DNA from: Torreya grandis
Taxonomy: Eukaryota; Streptophyta; Pinopsida; Cupressales; Taxaceae
NCBI GenBank assembly: GCA_037957365.1
Contig: JARHVA010000397.1
Location: 3,168,501 to 3,232,500, forward strand
DNA: 64,000 nt
Direction of reading: 5' to 3'
In this document: in pieces, positions 1-8,372 of the stretch
Layout of the letters: each line of letters opens with the position of its first letter
Position numbering within the stretch: the stretch's first letter is position 1
Program-made: the position numbers and the translations under genes
The notes under the pieces: generated by a model
What the model was told of the DNA's origin: nothing
Database searches by the model: none
The model's input: only the letters and a program-made list of their open reading frames with translations

Positions 1-154
1 TTAGGGATGTCTCAACATGATTTTGAGCTTTGATTAATGATGCACAAGGAAATTTGTGGTGTTTATTGATTCATAGGTTTAATTTACAATGGTTGGTAGG
101 AATCAGTCTAAAGTTTGATCCAAATCTAGTTGTAGCTAGTTTTAGGTGTCTATA
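1..154 (-). repeat. 3' LTR of element I (first ~154 bases only)
   Basis: This matches 28376-28531 along its length, with shared blocks such as the stretch around AATGGTTGGTAGGAAT and the end TTTTAGGTGTCTATA. Read on the minus strand the LTR starts TATAGACACC, probably from an original TGTAGACACC. The bases just right of 154 read AATAGAGGTAAAT on the minus strand, which is polypurine-like and expected next to a 3' LTR. The rest of the LTR lies before base 1. Confidence 0.7.
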
Positions 155-1441
155 ATTTACCTCTATTTGTGAAGTCATTAAAAGCTATATGTATGGTAAC
201 ATCTTCTCAAATATTGAAAATGTCCTATATGACCATGAATTCAATGATAATGGATGAATTGTAAGTGCTTCCTTGAGGGAATAGTTGGCAAAGGGGTCAG
301 TAATCAGTCCCTCAAAAGGAAGAAATAATTAGACCACAAAAGATGAAATGGGGTGGAAAATACTAATTTGTACATAGGTAGTTATAATCAGTGGCATATG
401 GAGCTACGCCATTTAGGGAAGACAAATAGGATGATTTGCCCATAGGTAGTTATCATCATTAACATAGTTGGGATAAAAAAGGTAATTATTTTCCCAAAGG
501 TGGTTATAATCATTAAAAAAGGCTTAGGCTAACAAGAGAATGATATCCCCAAAGGTAGTTATAATCATTATCACCATGAAAATGGGCCCCATTTAGGCAT
601 AAAAAGATAATAATTTGCCCATAATAAGTTATAATCATAAACCTTCAAATGGATGAAAACACAATGACTTACCTAAAGGTAGTTAGCATCATTAGTAATG
701 CGAGTGGGTTGGTATACAATAATTTTACCAAAGGTAGTTATAATAATTGTACTTTGATAGTGATAAAAATGATATAGAATATGATTTCAAAGTGTACAAA
801 GGAAAAAAGATGAATTTGGGCAACCTGTGAGTAGGGAGATGTTCATTTGAACTATCAAGGAGGAAAATTCTTTTGTTGTTTAATTAATCTATGTAGGATA
901 TTATTTGTATTAGATTGGGAATTTTTATAGTGTCAAAGAGATATATCATTTCTTCATTACCATGTAAACTCTTTGAGATAATTTTTATTGTATCACGTGA
1001 TGGTAGGCATCATGATAGAACACCATGATAACTTGGTCAATGTATGCATAAGGAATAACACATGATCCAATAATAAATTAAAAACAATGTACCAATGATA
1101 AAAACCATGATGATAGTTTTGACCTATGAATATGGATGGATTTAAGAATAATGTACAAGGAATCAACTAATGAATGCACATAGATTAAATCAAGGCAAAA
1201 TAATAAATCAAATAAATAAGAAAAAAAAAACAAATAAAACACTAAGAAAATGAAGAACAAAACAAAACAAAGAGAATAATAAAAAAAACTAATGGTTAAT
1301 CATAATGTTATTACAAACAACACAACACAAACAATATGATGAACATTGTCCCTAGATGATAAGAGACAATTGAAAATAAATAAAAATGGGAGATTAGAAG
1401 AAAAGGAAGGGGTGGCCAAGTTGGTTCTAGATGCAATAGGC
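155..1441 (-). other. 3' untranslated region of element I, right of its 3' LTR
   Basis: No coding motif is visible on either strand. The stretch holds the dispersed short repeat listed separately (372-749) and, around 1190-1290, A-rich low-complexity sequence that yields only an antisense pseudo-ORF. It continues after the Copia insertion at 7066. Confidence 0.5.
372..749. repeat. Seven spaced copies of a ~20-bp motif (AGGTAGTTATAATCATTA)
   Basis: Near-copies of CCCAAAGGTAGTTATAATCA begin near 372, 439, 493, 548, 618, 671 and 727, spaced 53-70 bp with unrelated sequence between them. Three more copies lie near 7961, 8004 and 8051, beyond the Copia insertion. In the original element the two groups were about 2 kb apart. 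The motif has no coding sense. It could be a relic of an ancient longer tandem unit in the 3' UTR. Confidence 0.6.
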
Positions 1442-1446
1442 AAGTG
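1442..1446. other. Target-site duplication AAGTG, left copy
   Basis: AAGTG precedes the TGTTAGG start of the left LTR, and AAGTG (7061-7065) follows the CCCCAACA end of the right LTR. A perfect 5-bp duplication is what Copia integration leaves, and it fixes both element ends. Confidence 0.95.
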
Positions 1447-2130
1447 TGTTAGGTATGTGGAGCTAAAAGCTTCACCAAGGAGCATAGACAAACAGGTTCG
1501 GGTCTACACAGACGCCGGCATCGGTCAGGAGTGACCGACGTCGATCAGTTGCAGTTACAGAGGCACCGACGTCGGCAGTATGGTCGGCCGGCAACGGTCA
1601 CAGGCGAACAGGCAGGAACCGACGTCGGTTACCTGCGTGTCCAGAAAGTGATTTCCGAGGACAAAAGCGAGTGTTTGCATGATGAGTTTGAGTTGTAGAC
1701 TCAAGCTCGCATCTCTATTGTTAGCAATATTATTTTTAGAGCCCTTGTTGAAGAGGCTTAACTGTTTGTTGTAAGAGCATGCTTAAGTTTCCTATTTCTA
1801 TATGTAGGAGAGATCTTCTAAGCTATTGTATGATGAGAGTGTAATTGAGTATGAGTAGAACATTGTGAATGTTTGAAGGACAGTACTTGAGAGAGAGCTC
1901 TTGAGGAATAGAGATCTAGTGAGAGATCTTGTGTGCATCTGAGAGAGGTGTGGAAGAACAAAGTTCTTCATTTGTATTCCTATTGTAAAGAGTTTTTAAT
2001 ACAAGTTTTCAGGGTGTTTTCTTGTATATCTTGTTCTGTGCTATTTATCATTTCAGTGACTTATCTATCTGATTTATTTCCGCATTCATTTCTTTCATAA
2101 GTGTAATCCATTGTTGGTTGATCCCCAACA
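1447..2130 (+). repeat. 5' LTR of the Copia element
   Basis: It starts TGTTAGG and ends CCCCAACA, matching 6377-7060 with no length difference. Thirteen substitutions separate the pair: 1520, 1532, 1544, 1586, 1593, 1649, 1657, 1664, 1711, 1720, 1764, 2091 and 2113 in this copy. Ten of them are transitions. Bases 1765-2090 are identical between the two LTRs. The U3 carries the CCGACGTCGG motif array. Confidence 0.97.
1515..1628 (+). promoter_or_regulatory. U3 palindrome array in the 5' LTR (partly mutated)
   Basis: Copies of the 10-bp CCGACGTCGG motif lie at 1515, 1535, 1566, 1588 and 1619. Only those at 1566 and 1619 are perfect. The copies at 1515 (CCGGCATCGG), 1535 (CCGACGTCGA) and 1588 (CCGGCAACGG) carry G-to-A changes relative to the 3' LTR, as expected for decay of methylated CpG. 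The array lies upstream in the LTR where U3 regulatory sites are normally found; an enhancer role is inferred. Confidence 0.6.
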
Positions 2131-2132
2131 AG

Positions 2133-2144
2133 TGGTTTCAGAGC
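2133..2144 (+). other. Primer binding site, tRNA-iMet type (TGGTTTCAGAGC)
   Basis: This starts two bases after the 5' LTR and matches the usual Copia primer site TGGTATCAGAGC at 11 of 12 positions. Confidence 0.9.
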
Positions 2145-2173
2145 TCAGGTTCACTAACAGGTGGTTCAGATCT

Positions 2174-2179
2174 ATGTAG
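2174..2179 (+). promoter_or_regulatory. Minimal start-stop uORF (ATGTAG) in the leader
   Basis: An ATG followed at once by TAG lies between the primer site and the polyprotein start, 53 nt upstream of the main ATG. Such start-stop elements can hold or recycle ribosomes in other systems. Here a role is only a possibility. Confidence 0.35.
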
Positions 2180-2232
2180 TGTGTTCAGATTACAGGTTGC
2201 TCACAGGGATTTCTGTTTGAGTGGGAGAAGCA

Positions 2233-5200
2233 ATGGCAGAAGAAAGTAAGTTGAGAATGGAAAAGTTTAATGGCAAGAACTATCAGCACTGGAGAATGCA
2301 GATAGAGGACTATCTGTATCAGAAGGATCTTTACTTACCGTTAGGTGGGATAGCAAAGAAGCCCAAGGACATGGAGGATGAAGAATGGGAAGTTCTTGAC
2401 AGAAAGGCTCTTGGGTCTATAAGACTGAGTCTGGCCTCCACTGTGATATCTAATTTGTCACAGGCAAAAACTACGGTAGAGTTAATGACCACGTTAGCAA
2501 ATTTGTATGAAAAACCCTCCACTTCAAACAAGGTATATTTGATGAAGCAGTTATTTAATTTGCATATGCAAGAAGGTGGATCTGTTTCTAATCACCTGAA
2601 TGATTTCCATGGTATTGTTAATCAGTTAAGTTCTGTGAATATTGTATTTGAAGATGAAATAAAGGCTCTTTTAATTTTATGTTCTTTGCCTGAAAGCTGG
2701 CATGGCTTGGTAATGGCAGTTTTTAATACTGCTTCTGCTTCGAATATTTTAAAAGTAGAGGATGTGGTTAGTGTTATTTTGAATGAGGAAATTCGCAGGA
2801 AAAGCACAGAAGAGACTTCTGGGACATCCGGGAATGCTTTAAATCTCGAGAGCAGAGGAAGGCAAAAAGAAAGGAGCAAGAGGAGATCAAGATCTAAGTC
2901 TAAGGGAAGAGGCAGATCCAAATCCAGGAATGGCAGAAGGCCACAATGCTGGAACTGTGGAAAGTTGGGGCACATAAGCAGAGATTGCTGGTCAAAGCCT
3001 AAGGAGGATAATCAGCACGAAGGAAAGGAAGAGACAAAGGTTGCAGGTATTGCACAGGATGCTCTTATTTTCTCTTTGCATAATAACATAGAATCTTGGG
3101 TATTAGATTCTGGTGCATCTTTCCATGCTACCCCTAACAGAGAATATTTCAGTGACTATGTCCACAGAGATTTTGGAATAGTGTACTTGGGGGATGATGA
3201 GCCTTGTAAGATTATTGGCAAAGGTAAAGTGCAGCTAAAGATGCAGAATGGCAACACATGGGTGTTGAGGGATGTGATGCATGTTCCTAGTTTGAAGAGA
3301 AATCTGATTTCTGCAGGTAAGCTAGGTGATGAGGGTTGTACAGTAACTCTCACAGCAGACTCTTGGAAGGTGACCAAGGGTGCACTTGTTATGGCCAGAG
3401 GTAAGAGAGAAGGTACTCTCTATTTGTGTAATTGTATTACTAACAAATCTCCTTCAGTTTTATCTACTTTAGATGTGGATGCTAAATTGTGGCACTCAAG
3501 GCTTGGCCACATGAGTGAGAAGGGGATGTCAATCCTTAAGTCTAAAGGTATGCTTTCAGATTTGAAAAGTATGGATCTAGAGTTTTGTGAGCATTGTGTG
3601 TTTGGAAAACAGAAAAGGGTTAGTTTTCTAAAGACTGGGTCTACTAAGAAAAGGCAGAAGTTGCAGCTTGTTCACACAGACGTGTGGGGACCGGCTCATG
3701 TAGCCTCTATTGGCGGATCACAGTACTATGTTACATTCATAGATGACGCCACAAGAAAGGTATGGATCTACTGTATTAAAAAGAAATCTGATGTTTTTGA
3801 GACTTTTAAGATATGGAAAGCCATGGTTGAGAATGAAACAGGCAAAAGATTAAAGTGCTTGAGATCTGATAATGGTGGTGAGTTCTGCAGTCTTAAGTTC
3901 AAATTGTATTGTTATATAAATGGGATCCGTAGGCAAAGGACGGTTCCAAGGACACCTCAGCAGAATGGTATTGCTGAAAGGATGAACAGGACTATTATGG
4001 AGCGTGCAAGATGTATGAGATTGCATGCAGGGTTGCCCTTAGAGTTTTGGGCAGAAGCAGTTGACACCGCAGTGTACCTGATCAACAGAGGACCCTCTAC
4101 AGCTCTGGATGGTGGAATTCCAGAAGAGGCATGGACAGGTAAAAAGGTTGATCTCTCATATCTCAAAGTTTTTGGTTGTGAAGCCTTTGTGCACATAGAT
4201 AAGGAAAATAGAAAGAAGCTTGATGCTAAGTCTATGAGGTGCACGTTTATAGGCTATGGCTCAGATGATTTTGGTTTCAGATTTTGGAATCTAGGAACTA
4301 ACAAGGTAATTAGGAGCCGTGATGTTGTTTTCAATGAAAGAGTGATGTACAGTGATCAGACAAGGAAGTTAGATCAAGCTGGGCAGAGCAATAATGAGTT
4401 GGACGAAGTTATGGTCCAAAATGAGCTCGCGGGAAAAAGAAATAATCACTTACAGGAAAACACAGAGACCGACGTCGGCAGGTTTGGAACCGGCATCGAC
4501 AGTACAGAAACTGATGTCGGTCATACAGAGACCGACATCGGTAGACCAGGCACCGGCGTCGGCCAGGAAGAACCGGCGTCGGCCAGTAACAGGTCTACAG
4601 GTGGCCGAGGTCGGTCACTGTCAGAAAATTTGGGTGGACAGATTGTGGAAAACGAGTCCAAGACACCAATCAGGAGGTCTGAAAGGGTAAGTAAGCCTCC
4701 AATTAGATATTCTCCTTCCTTATATTATTTATTGCTAACCGATGGTGGAGAACCAGAAAGTTTTGAAGAAGCTTTACAGGTGGAGTCCAGGAGTAAGTGG
4801 GAGCGTGGCATGGTTGAGGAGATGGAGTCCTTAAGAGAGAACCAAACATGGGATTTGGTTGAATTGCCAGCTGGTAAGAGAACACTGAAGAATAGGTGGA
4901 CTTACAGGTTGAAGGAAGGTGAGGATGGTCAGATGAGATACAAGGCCAGATTGGTTGTAAAAGGATTTGCACAAAAGCCAGGTATTGACTTTGGCGAGAT
5001 TTTTTCTCCAGTTGTTAAGATGACTTCTATAAGGGTTATATTGTCTTTGGTTGCTTTTGAGGACTTGCATCTTGAGCAGCTAGATGTTAAAATAGCATTT
5101 CTTCATGGAGATTTAGATGAGGAAATTTACATGGAACAGCCAGAAGGTTTCGAGGTCAAGGGTAAGGAGAAACTAGTGTGCAGGTTAAAGAAAAGCTTGT

Positions 5201-6303
5201 ATGGCCTCAAGCAAGCTCCAAGGCAATGGTACTTGAAATTTGACAGGTTTATGACTGAGCATGGCTTCAGTAGGTGTCAATCAGACCATTGTGTATATTT
5301 TAAGAGATTTGATAATGGTAGATACATTATTCTATTGTTGTATGTAGATGACATGCTGGTTGCAGGGTCTCACATGCAGGATATCTCAGAGCTTAAGGTG
5401 AAGTTAGCTCAAACGTTTGCTATGAAGGATTTGGGAGCAGCTAAGAAAATCCTTGGCATGAGCATTAAGAGAGACAGAGAAAATCATAGGTTGATATTGT
5501 CTCAAGAAGATTATGTGGACAAGGTGTTGAAACGGTTCAACATGCAGGATGCGAAACCGGTAAGCACACCTTTGGCTGGACATTTTAAGTTAAGTAAAGA
5601 ACAATGTCCCAATTCACATGATGAGGTAGAGTACATGAATAAGGTTCCATATTCTTCCACGGTAGGAAGTTTGATGTATGCAATGGTGTGTACTAGACCA
5701 GATATTGCCCAAGCAGTGGGAGTAGTAAGCAGGTATATGGCCAATCCAGGAAAGGAACATCGGAAAGCAGTACAATGGATCCTTAGATATCTGAGAGGAA
5801 CCAGCAGTAGACACTTATGCTATGGAGGTTCAGATACTTCTCTACATGGCTATGTAGATTCAGATATGGCAGGGGATTTGGATGGCAGGAGGAGCACTAC
5901 AGGTTATGTTTTTACTGTAGGTGGAACGGTAGTTAGTTGGATATCTAAATTGCAGAAGGTTGTAGCCTTGTCAACTACAGAAGCAGAGTACATTTCAGCT
6001 ACAAAAGCTAGCAAGGAGATGATATGGATGACACGGTTCATGGAAGAGCTTGGAAGGGAGCATGGGAGTTGCAGATTGCATAGTGACAGTCAGAGTGCAA
6101 TCCATTTGGCTAAGAACTCAGCTTTTCATTCTAGAACCAAGCACATACAGCTAAGGTACCACTTCATACGACAGGTATTAGAAGATGGTGAGTTGAAGCT
6201 GGAGAAGATCCATACAGACAAGAATCCTGCTGATATGCTAACAAAGCCGGTTACTAAGGAGAAGTTGAATCTTCATTCAACTTCTATTGGTCTTCATGAT
6301 TGA
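2233..6303 (+). CDS. Copia Gag-Pol polyprotein, uninterrupted, 1356 aa
   Basis: This single ORF encodes all proteins of the element's life cycle: capsid, protease, integrase, reverse transcriptase and RNase H. An in-frame TGA ends at 2220, so the ATG at 2233 is the first usable start. Residues 1-200 are UBN2-type Gag. An Arg/Ser/Lys-rich stretch leads to a CX2CX4HX4C knuckle (C239, C242, H247, C252). Protease has DSGA at D292. Integrase has its HHCC (H421, H426, C452, C455) and a complete DD35E triad (D483, D546, E582). After a variable linker with 21-bp repeats, RT runs from about 870 with YVDD at 1037-1040, and RNase H has VDSD at D1209. All expected catalytic residues are present and no stop or frameshift is visible, so it may be functional. 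It ends 73 bp before the 3' LTR. Confidence 0.96.
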   Translation: MAEESKLRMEKFNGKNYQHWRMQIEDYLYQKDLYLPLGGIAKKPKDMEDEEWEVLDRKALGSIRLSLASTVISNLSQAKTTVELMTTLANLYEKPSTSNKVYLMKQLFNLHMQEGGSVSNHLNDFHGIVNQLSSVNIVFEDEIKALLILCSLPESWHGLVMAVFNTASASNILKVEDVVSVILNEEIRRKSTEETSGTSGNALNLESRGRQKERSKRRSRSKSKGRGRSKSRNGRRPQCWNCGKLGHISRDCWSKPKEDNQHEGKEETKVAGIAQDALIFSLHNNIESWVLDSGASFHATPNREYFSDYVHRDFGIVYLGDDEPCKIIGKGKVQLKMQNGNTWVLRDVMHVPSLKRNLISAGKLGDEGCTVTLTADSWKVTKGALVMARGKREGTLYLCNCITNKSPSVLSTLDVDAKLWHSRLGHMSEKGMSILKSKGMLSDLKSMDLEFCEHCVFGKQKRVSFLKTGSTKKRQKLQLVHTDVWGPAHVASIGGSQYYVTFIDDATRKVWIYCIKKKSDVFETFKIWKAMVENETGKRLKCLRSDNGGEFCSLKFKLYCYINGIRRQRTVPRTPQQNGIAERMNRTIMERARCMRLHAGLPLEFWAEAVDTAVYLINRGPSTALDGGIPEEAWTGKKVDLSYLKVFGCEAFVHIDKENRKKLDAKSMRCTFIGYGSDDFGFRFWNLGTNKVIRSRDVVFNERVMYSDQTRKLDQAGQSNNELDEVMVQNELAGKRNNHLQENTETDVGRFGTGIDSTETDVGHTETDIGRPGTGVGQEEPASASNRSTGGRGRSLSENLGGQIVENESKTPIRRSERVSKPPIRYSPSLYYLLLTDGGEPESFEEALQVESRSKWERGMVEEMESLRENQTWDLVELPAGKRTLKNRWTYRLKEGEDGQMRYKARLVVKGFAQKPGIDFGEIFSPVVKMTSIRVILSLVAFEDLHLEQLDVKIAFLHGDLDEEIYMEQPEGFEVKGKEKLVCRLKKSLYGLKQAPRQWYLKFDRFMTEHGFSRCQSDHCVYFKRFDNGRYIILLLYVDDMLVAGSHMQDISELKVKLAQTFAMKDLGAAKKILGMSIKRDRENHRLILSQEDYVDKVLKRFNMQDAKPVSTPLAGHFKLSKEQCPNSHDEVEYMNKVPYSSTVGSLMYAMVCTRPDIAQAVGVVSRYMANPGKEHRKAVQWILRYLRGTSSRHLCYGGSDTSLHGYVDSDMAGDLDGRRSTTGYVFTVGGTVVSWISKLQKVVALSTTEAEYISATKASKEMIWMTRFMEELGREHGSCRLHSDSQSAIHLAKNSAFHSRTKHIQLRYHFIRQVLEDGELKLEKIHTDKNPADMLTKPVTKEKLNLHSTSIGLHD
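4469..4613 (+). repeat. 21-bp in-frame repeats carrying the U3 palindrome inside the polyprotein ORF
   Basis: Copies of CCGACGTCGG or close variants start at 4469, 4490, 4511, 4532, 4553, 4573 and 4604. The first five are exactly 21 bp apart, giving heptads such as TETDVGR, FGTGIDS, TETDVGH and TETDIGR. The next gap is 20 bp, so the sixth copy is read in another frame (EEPASAS). The last gap is 31 bp. The block lies between integrase and RT, a region that varies freely in Copia proteins. The nucleotide motif, including flanking GA/CA and TCAG bases, is the one found in the LTR U3. Confidence 0.85.
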
Positions 6304-6365
6304 GTTGAAGATGGAGGAGCTAGAAGATGTTGCTGTACAGGTATTGGTGCAGCTGGTTTATCTCC

Positions 6366-6376
6366 AAGTGGGAGAT
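6366..6376 (+). other. Polypurine tract of the Copia element
   Basis: AAGTGGGAGAT ends directly before the TGTTAGG start of the 3' LTR, the position and base content of the plus-strand primer in Copia elements. Confidence 0.9.
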
Positions 6377-7060
6377 TGTTAGGTATGTGGAGCTAAAAGC
6401 TTCACCAAGGAGCATAGACAAACAGGTTCGGGTCTACACAGACGCCGGCGTCGGTCAGGAGAGACCGACGTCGGTCAGTTGCAGTTACAGAGGCACCGAC
6501 GTCGGCAGTATGGTCAGCCGGCGACGGTCACAGGCGAACAGGCAGGAACCGACGTCGGTTACCTGCGTGTCCAGAAAGCGATTTCCAAGGACAGAAGCGA
6601 GTGTTTGCATGATGAGTTTGAGTTGTAGACTCAAGCTCGCGTCTCTATTATTAGCAATATTATTTTTAGAGCCCTTGTTGAAGAGGCTTAACTATTTGTT
6701 GTAAGAGCATGCTTAAGTTTCCTATTTCTATATGTAGGAGAGATCTTCTAAGCTATTGTATGATGAGAGTGTAATTGAGTATGAGTAGAACATTGTGAAT
6801 GTTTGAAGGACAGTACTTGAGAGAGAGCTCTTGAGGAATAGAGATCTAGTGAGAGATCTTGTGTGCATCTGAGAGAGGTGTGGAAGAACAAAGTTCTTCA
6901 TTTGTATTCCTATTGTAAAGAGTTTTTAATACAAGTTTTCAGGGTGTTTTCTTGTATATCTTGTTCTGTGCTATTTATCATTTCAGTGACTTATCTATCT
7001 GATTTATTTCCGCATTCATTGCTTTCATAAGTGTAATCCATTTTTGGTTGATCCCCAACA
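6377..7060 (+). repeat. 3' LTR of the Copia element
   Basis: It has the same length and ends as the 5' LTR and is followed by the AAGTG target duplication at 7061-7065. Short upstream-region ORFs in it are not genes. It carries the better-preserved palindrome array. Confidence 0.97.
6445..6558 (+). promoter_or_regulatory. U3 palindrome array in the 3' LTR (CCGACGTCGG x5)
   Basis: Motif copies start at 6445 (CCGGCGTCGG), 6465, 6496 (both perfect CCGACGTCGG), 6518 (CCGGCGACGG) and 6549 (perfect). The start-to-start spacings are 20, 31, 22 and 31 bp, close to 2, 3, 2 and 3 turns of B-DNA, so all sites would face the same side. The ACGTC core belongs to the kind of sequence bound by plant bZIP factors. 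Binding by a host factor is an inference. Confidence 0.65.
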
Positions 7061-7065
7061 AAGTG

Positions 7066-8372
7066 GACACTGCCTACATAGTTTCATGGATGTGATATCT
7101 AACAAAAACTTCAAGCCAAATATAGTTCTCCCAAGAAATGGGATAAAAGAAAATGATGAGAAGAAAAACATGATGGATATTGTATAAGAATGTGGGATTG
7201 ATATTTAAAAATGGTAAGTTCATGGGATTCAAGGCCAAGAAGGATGGGGAAACTAAATGACAAGTGGTCTCTTGTGACTTAGTGATGGTTCCCAAAATCC
7301 TTAAAGAAAATAAGTGGTCAATGTTTTTAGATTTTATAAAGTAGTTTTTAGAAATATTTTTTTAATTTTATATGCATCTCAACACAATAGATAATTATGA
7401 GTTACTAAATGGTCCAAGCTCACAAATTAATGAGAGTATTCAAACTAAATATTTCTCACAAAATAGTGAGAGTGTGACTTAGGTTGATCAAAAATCAATA
7501 AGAGTGTGGATTAGATTTCTCATAAAATAGTGAGAGTGTGTCTTAGGTTTCTCAAAAAATGATGAAAGTGTGGTTTAGGTTTCTCATAAAATGGTGAGAG
7601 TGTGGCTTAAGTTTCTCACAAAATGGAAAGAGCATTAAAATTTATGTTGCTCATAAAATGATGAGAACGTTCAAACTTGTAAGTTATCATAAAATAGTGA
7701 GATCATGGCTTAGGTTTCTCACAAAATGGAAAGAGCATGGTAATGGGGTGATTGAGCTAACCTCAATGTGAATTGAACACTCCTACATAGTCCTAGGATG
7801 GGACCTCAAGTCATTGTAATTCTAGCTTACAATAAAGGAATCTGACTAGTATAACAACTAGTTCAAACAAAATAGGAAAATTTGGAAAATGGCATAGGAA
7901 TTTCAAGGTGGTACTTCAAGGCATGATAAATATTTATTTCCCATAATTTTCCCATAGGTGGTTATAATTAGGAAACAACAACATAGGTCAATGATACTAA
8001 TTTTCCCATAGGTTGTTATAATTAGTAGCATGATGGTGAAACACTAAGTTGCCCAAAGATGGTTATAATCAAGAACACTTGGTATAAAATGAAATAAGAA
8101 ATTAAAGATGTAATTTCCAAACCACTATCATATGACCTCTATCTAGAAAACTAAAACAACTACTAAAACTTAATCTGAATCATCATGCTAAAAATGGCCA
8201 TGGAACCAATGGAATGAAACCATGATCAATGGGATGGGGAGGGAGTGTGAAAATAACTTAATAGATAGGAAAGGCATGAGATAATGGTATGGTATAAAGA
8301 ATGGTATGGTACAAAAAATGTCAATATTATGGTACAATTGAAATAGGCCTCATAGACAACACACTAAGTCTC
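7066..8372 (-). other. 3' untranslated region of element I, continued
   Basis: No coding motif is seen. The stretch holds a 32-bp minisatellite (7452-7740) and three more copies of the AGGTAGTTATAATCA-type motif (7961-8076). The integrase reading frame ends at its right edge. Confidence 0.55.
7452..7740. repeat. 32-bp minisatellite in the 3' UTR of element I
   Basis: Units begin at 7452, 7484, 7516, 7548 and 7580, each exactly 32 bp, with consensus TTTCTCATAAAATAGTGAGA plus GTGTGGCTTAGG. A degraded continuation runs from 7612 to 7740, with recognisable units at about 7645, 7684 (31 bp) and 7715. A weak further unit precedes it near 7418. Confidence 0.85.

Larger units (their letters stand above)
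1447..7060 (+). mobile_element. Full-length, apparently intact Ty1/Copia retrotransposon (Tnt1/Tork-like)
   Basis: The element is 5614 bp long: two 684-bp LTRs, a tRNA-iMet-type primer site, one long ORF, a polypurine tract and a perfect AAGTG target duplication. The LTRs differ at 13 of 684 positions (1.9%), so the insertion is young compared with every other element here. Domain order gag-protease-integrase-RT-RNase H makes it Ty1/Copia. RT blocks such as KARLVVKGFAQ and EIYMEQPEGF resemble Tnt1/Tork elements. Its base composition is clearly more GC-rich than the surroundings. It is inserted in the 3' UTR of element I. Confidence 0.97.

Noticed and set aside
372..749. CRISPR-like array
   Set aside because: The repeats are degenerate and unevenly spaced, no cas genes are near, and the DNA is from a plant retrotransposon.
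1346..1534. ORF across the left flank and 5' LTR start
   Set aside because: It spans an insertion junction and has no domain. The similar ORF 6327-6704 is also only LTR sequence.
2221..2232. A GTG start four codons upstream of the Copia ATG
   Set aside because: GTG is not a usual start in eukaryotes, and the ATG at 2233 follows an in-frame stop closely. The polyprotein is therefore taken from 2233.
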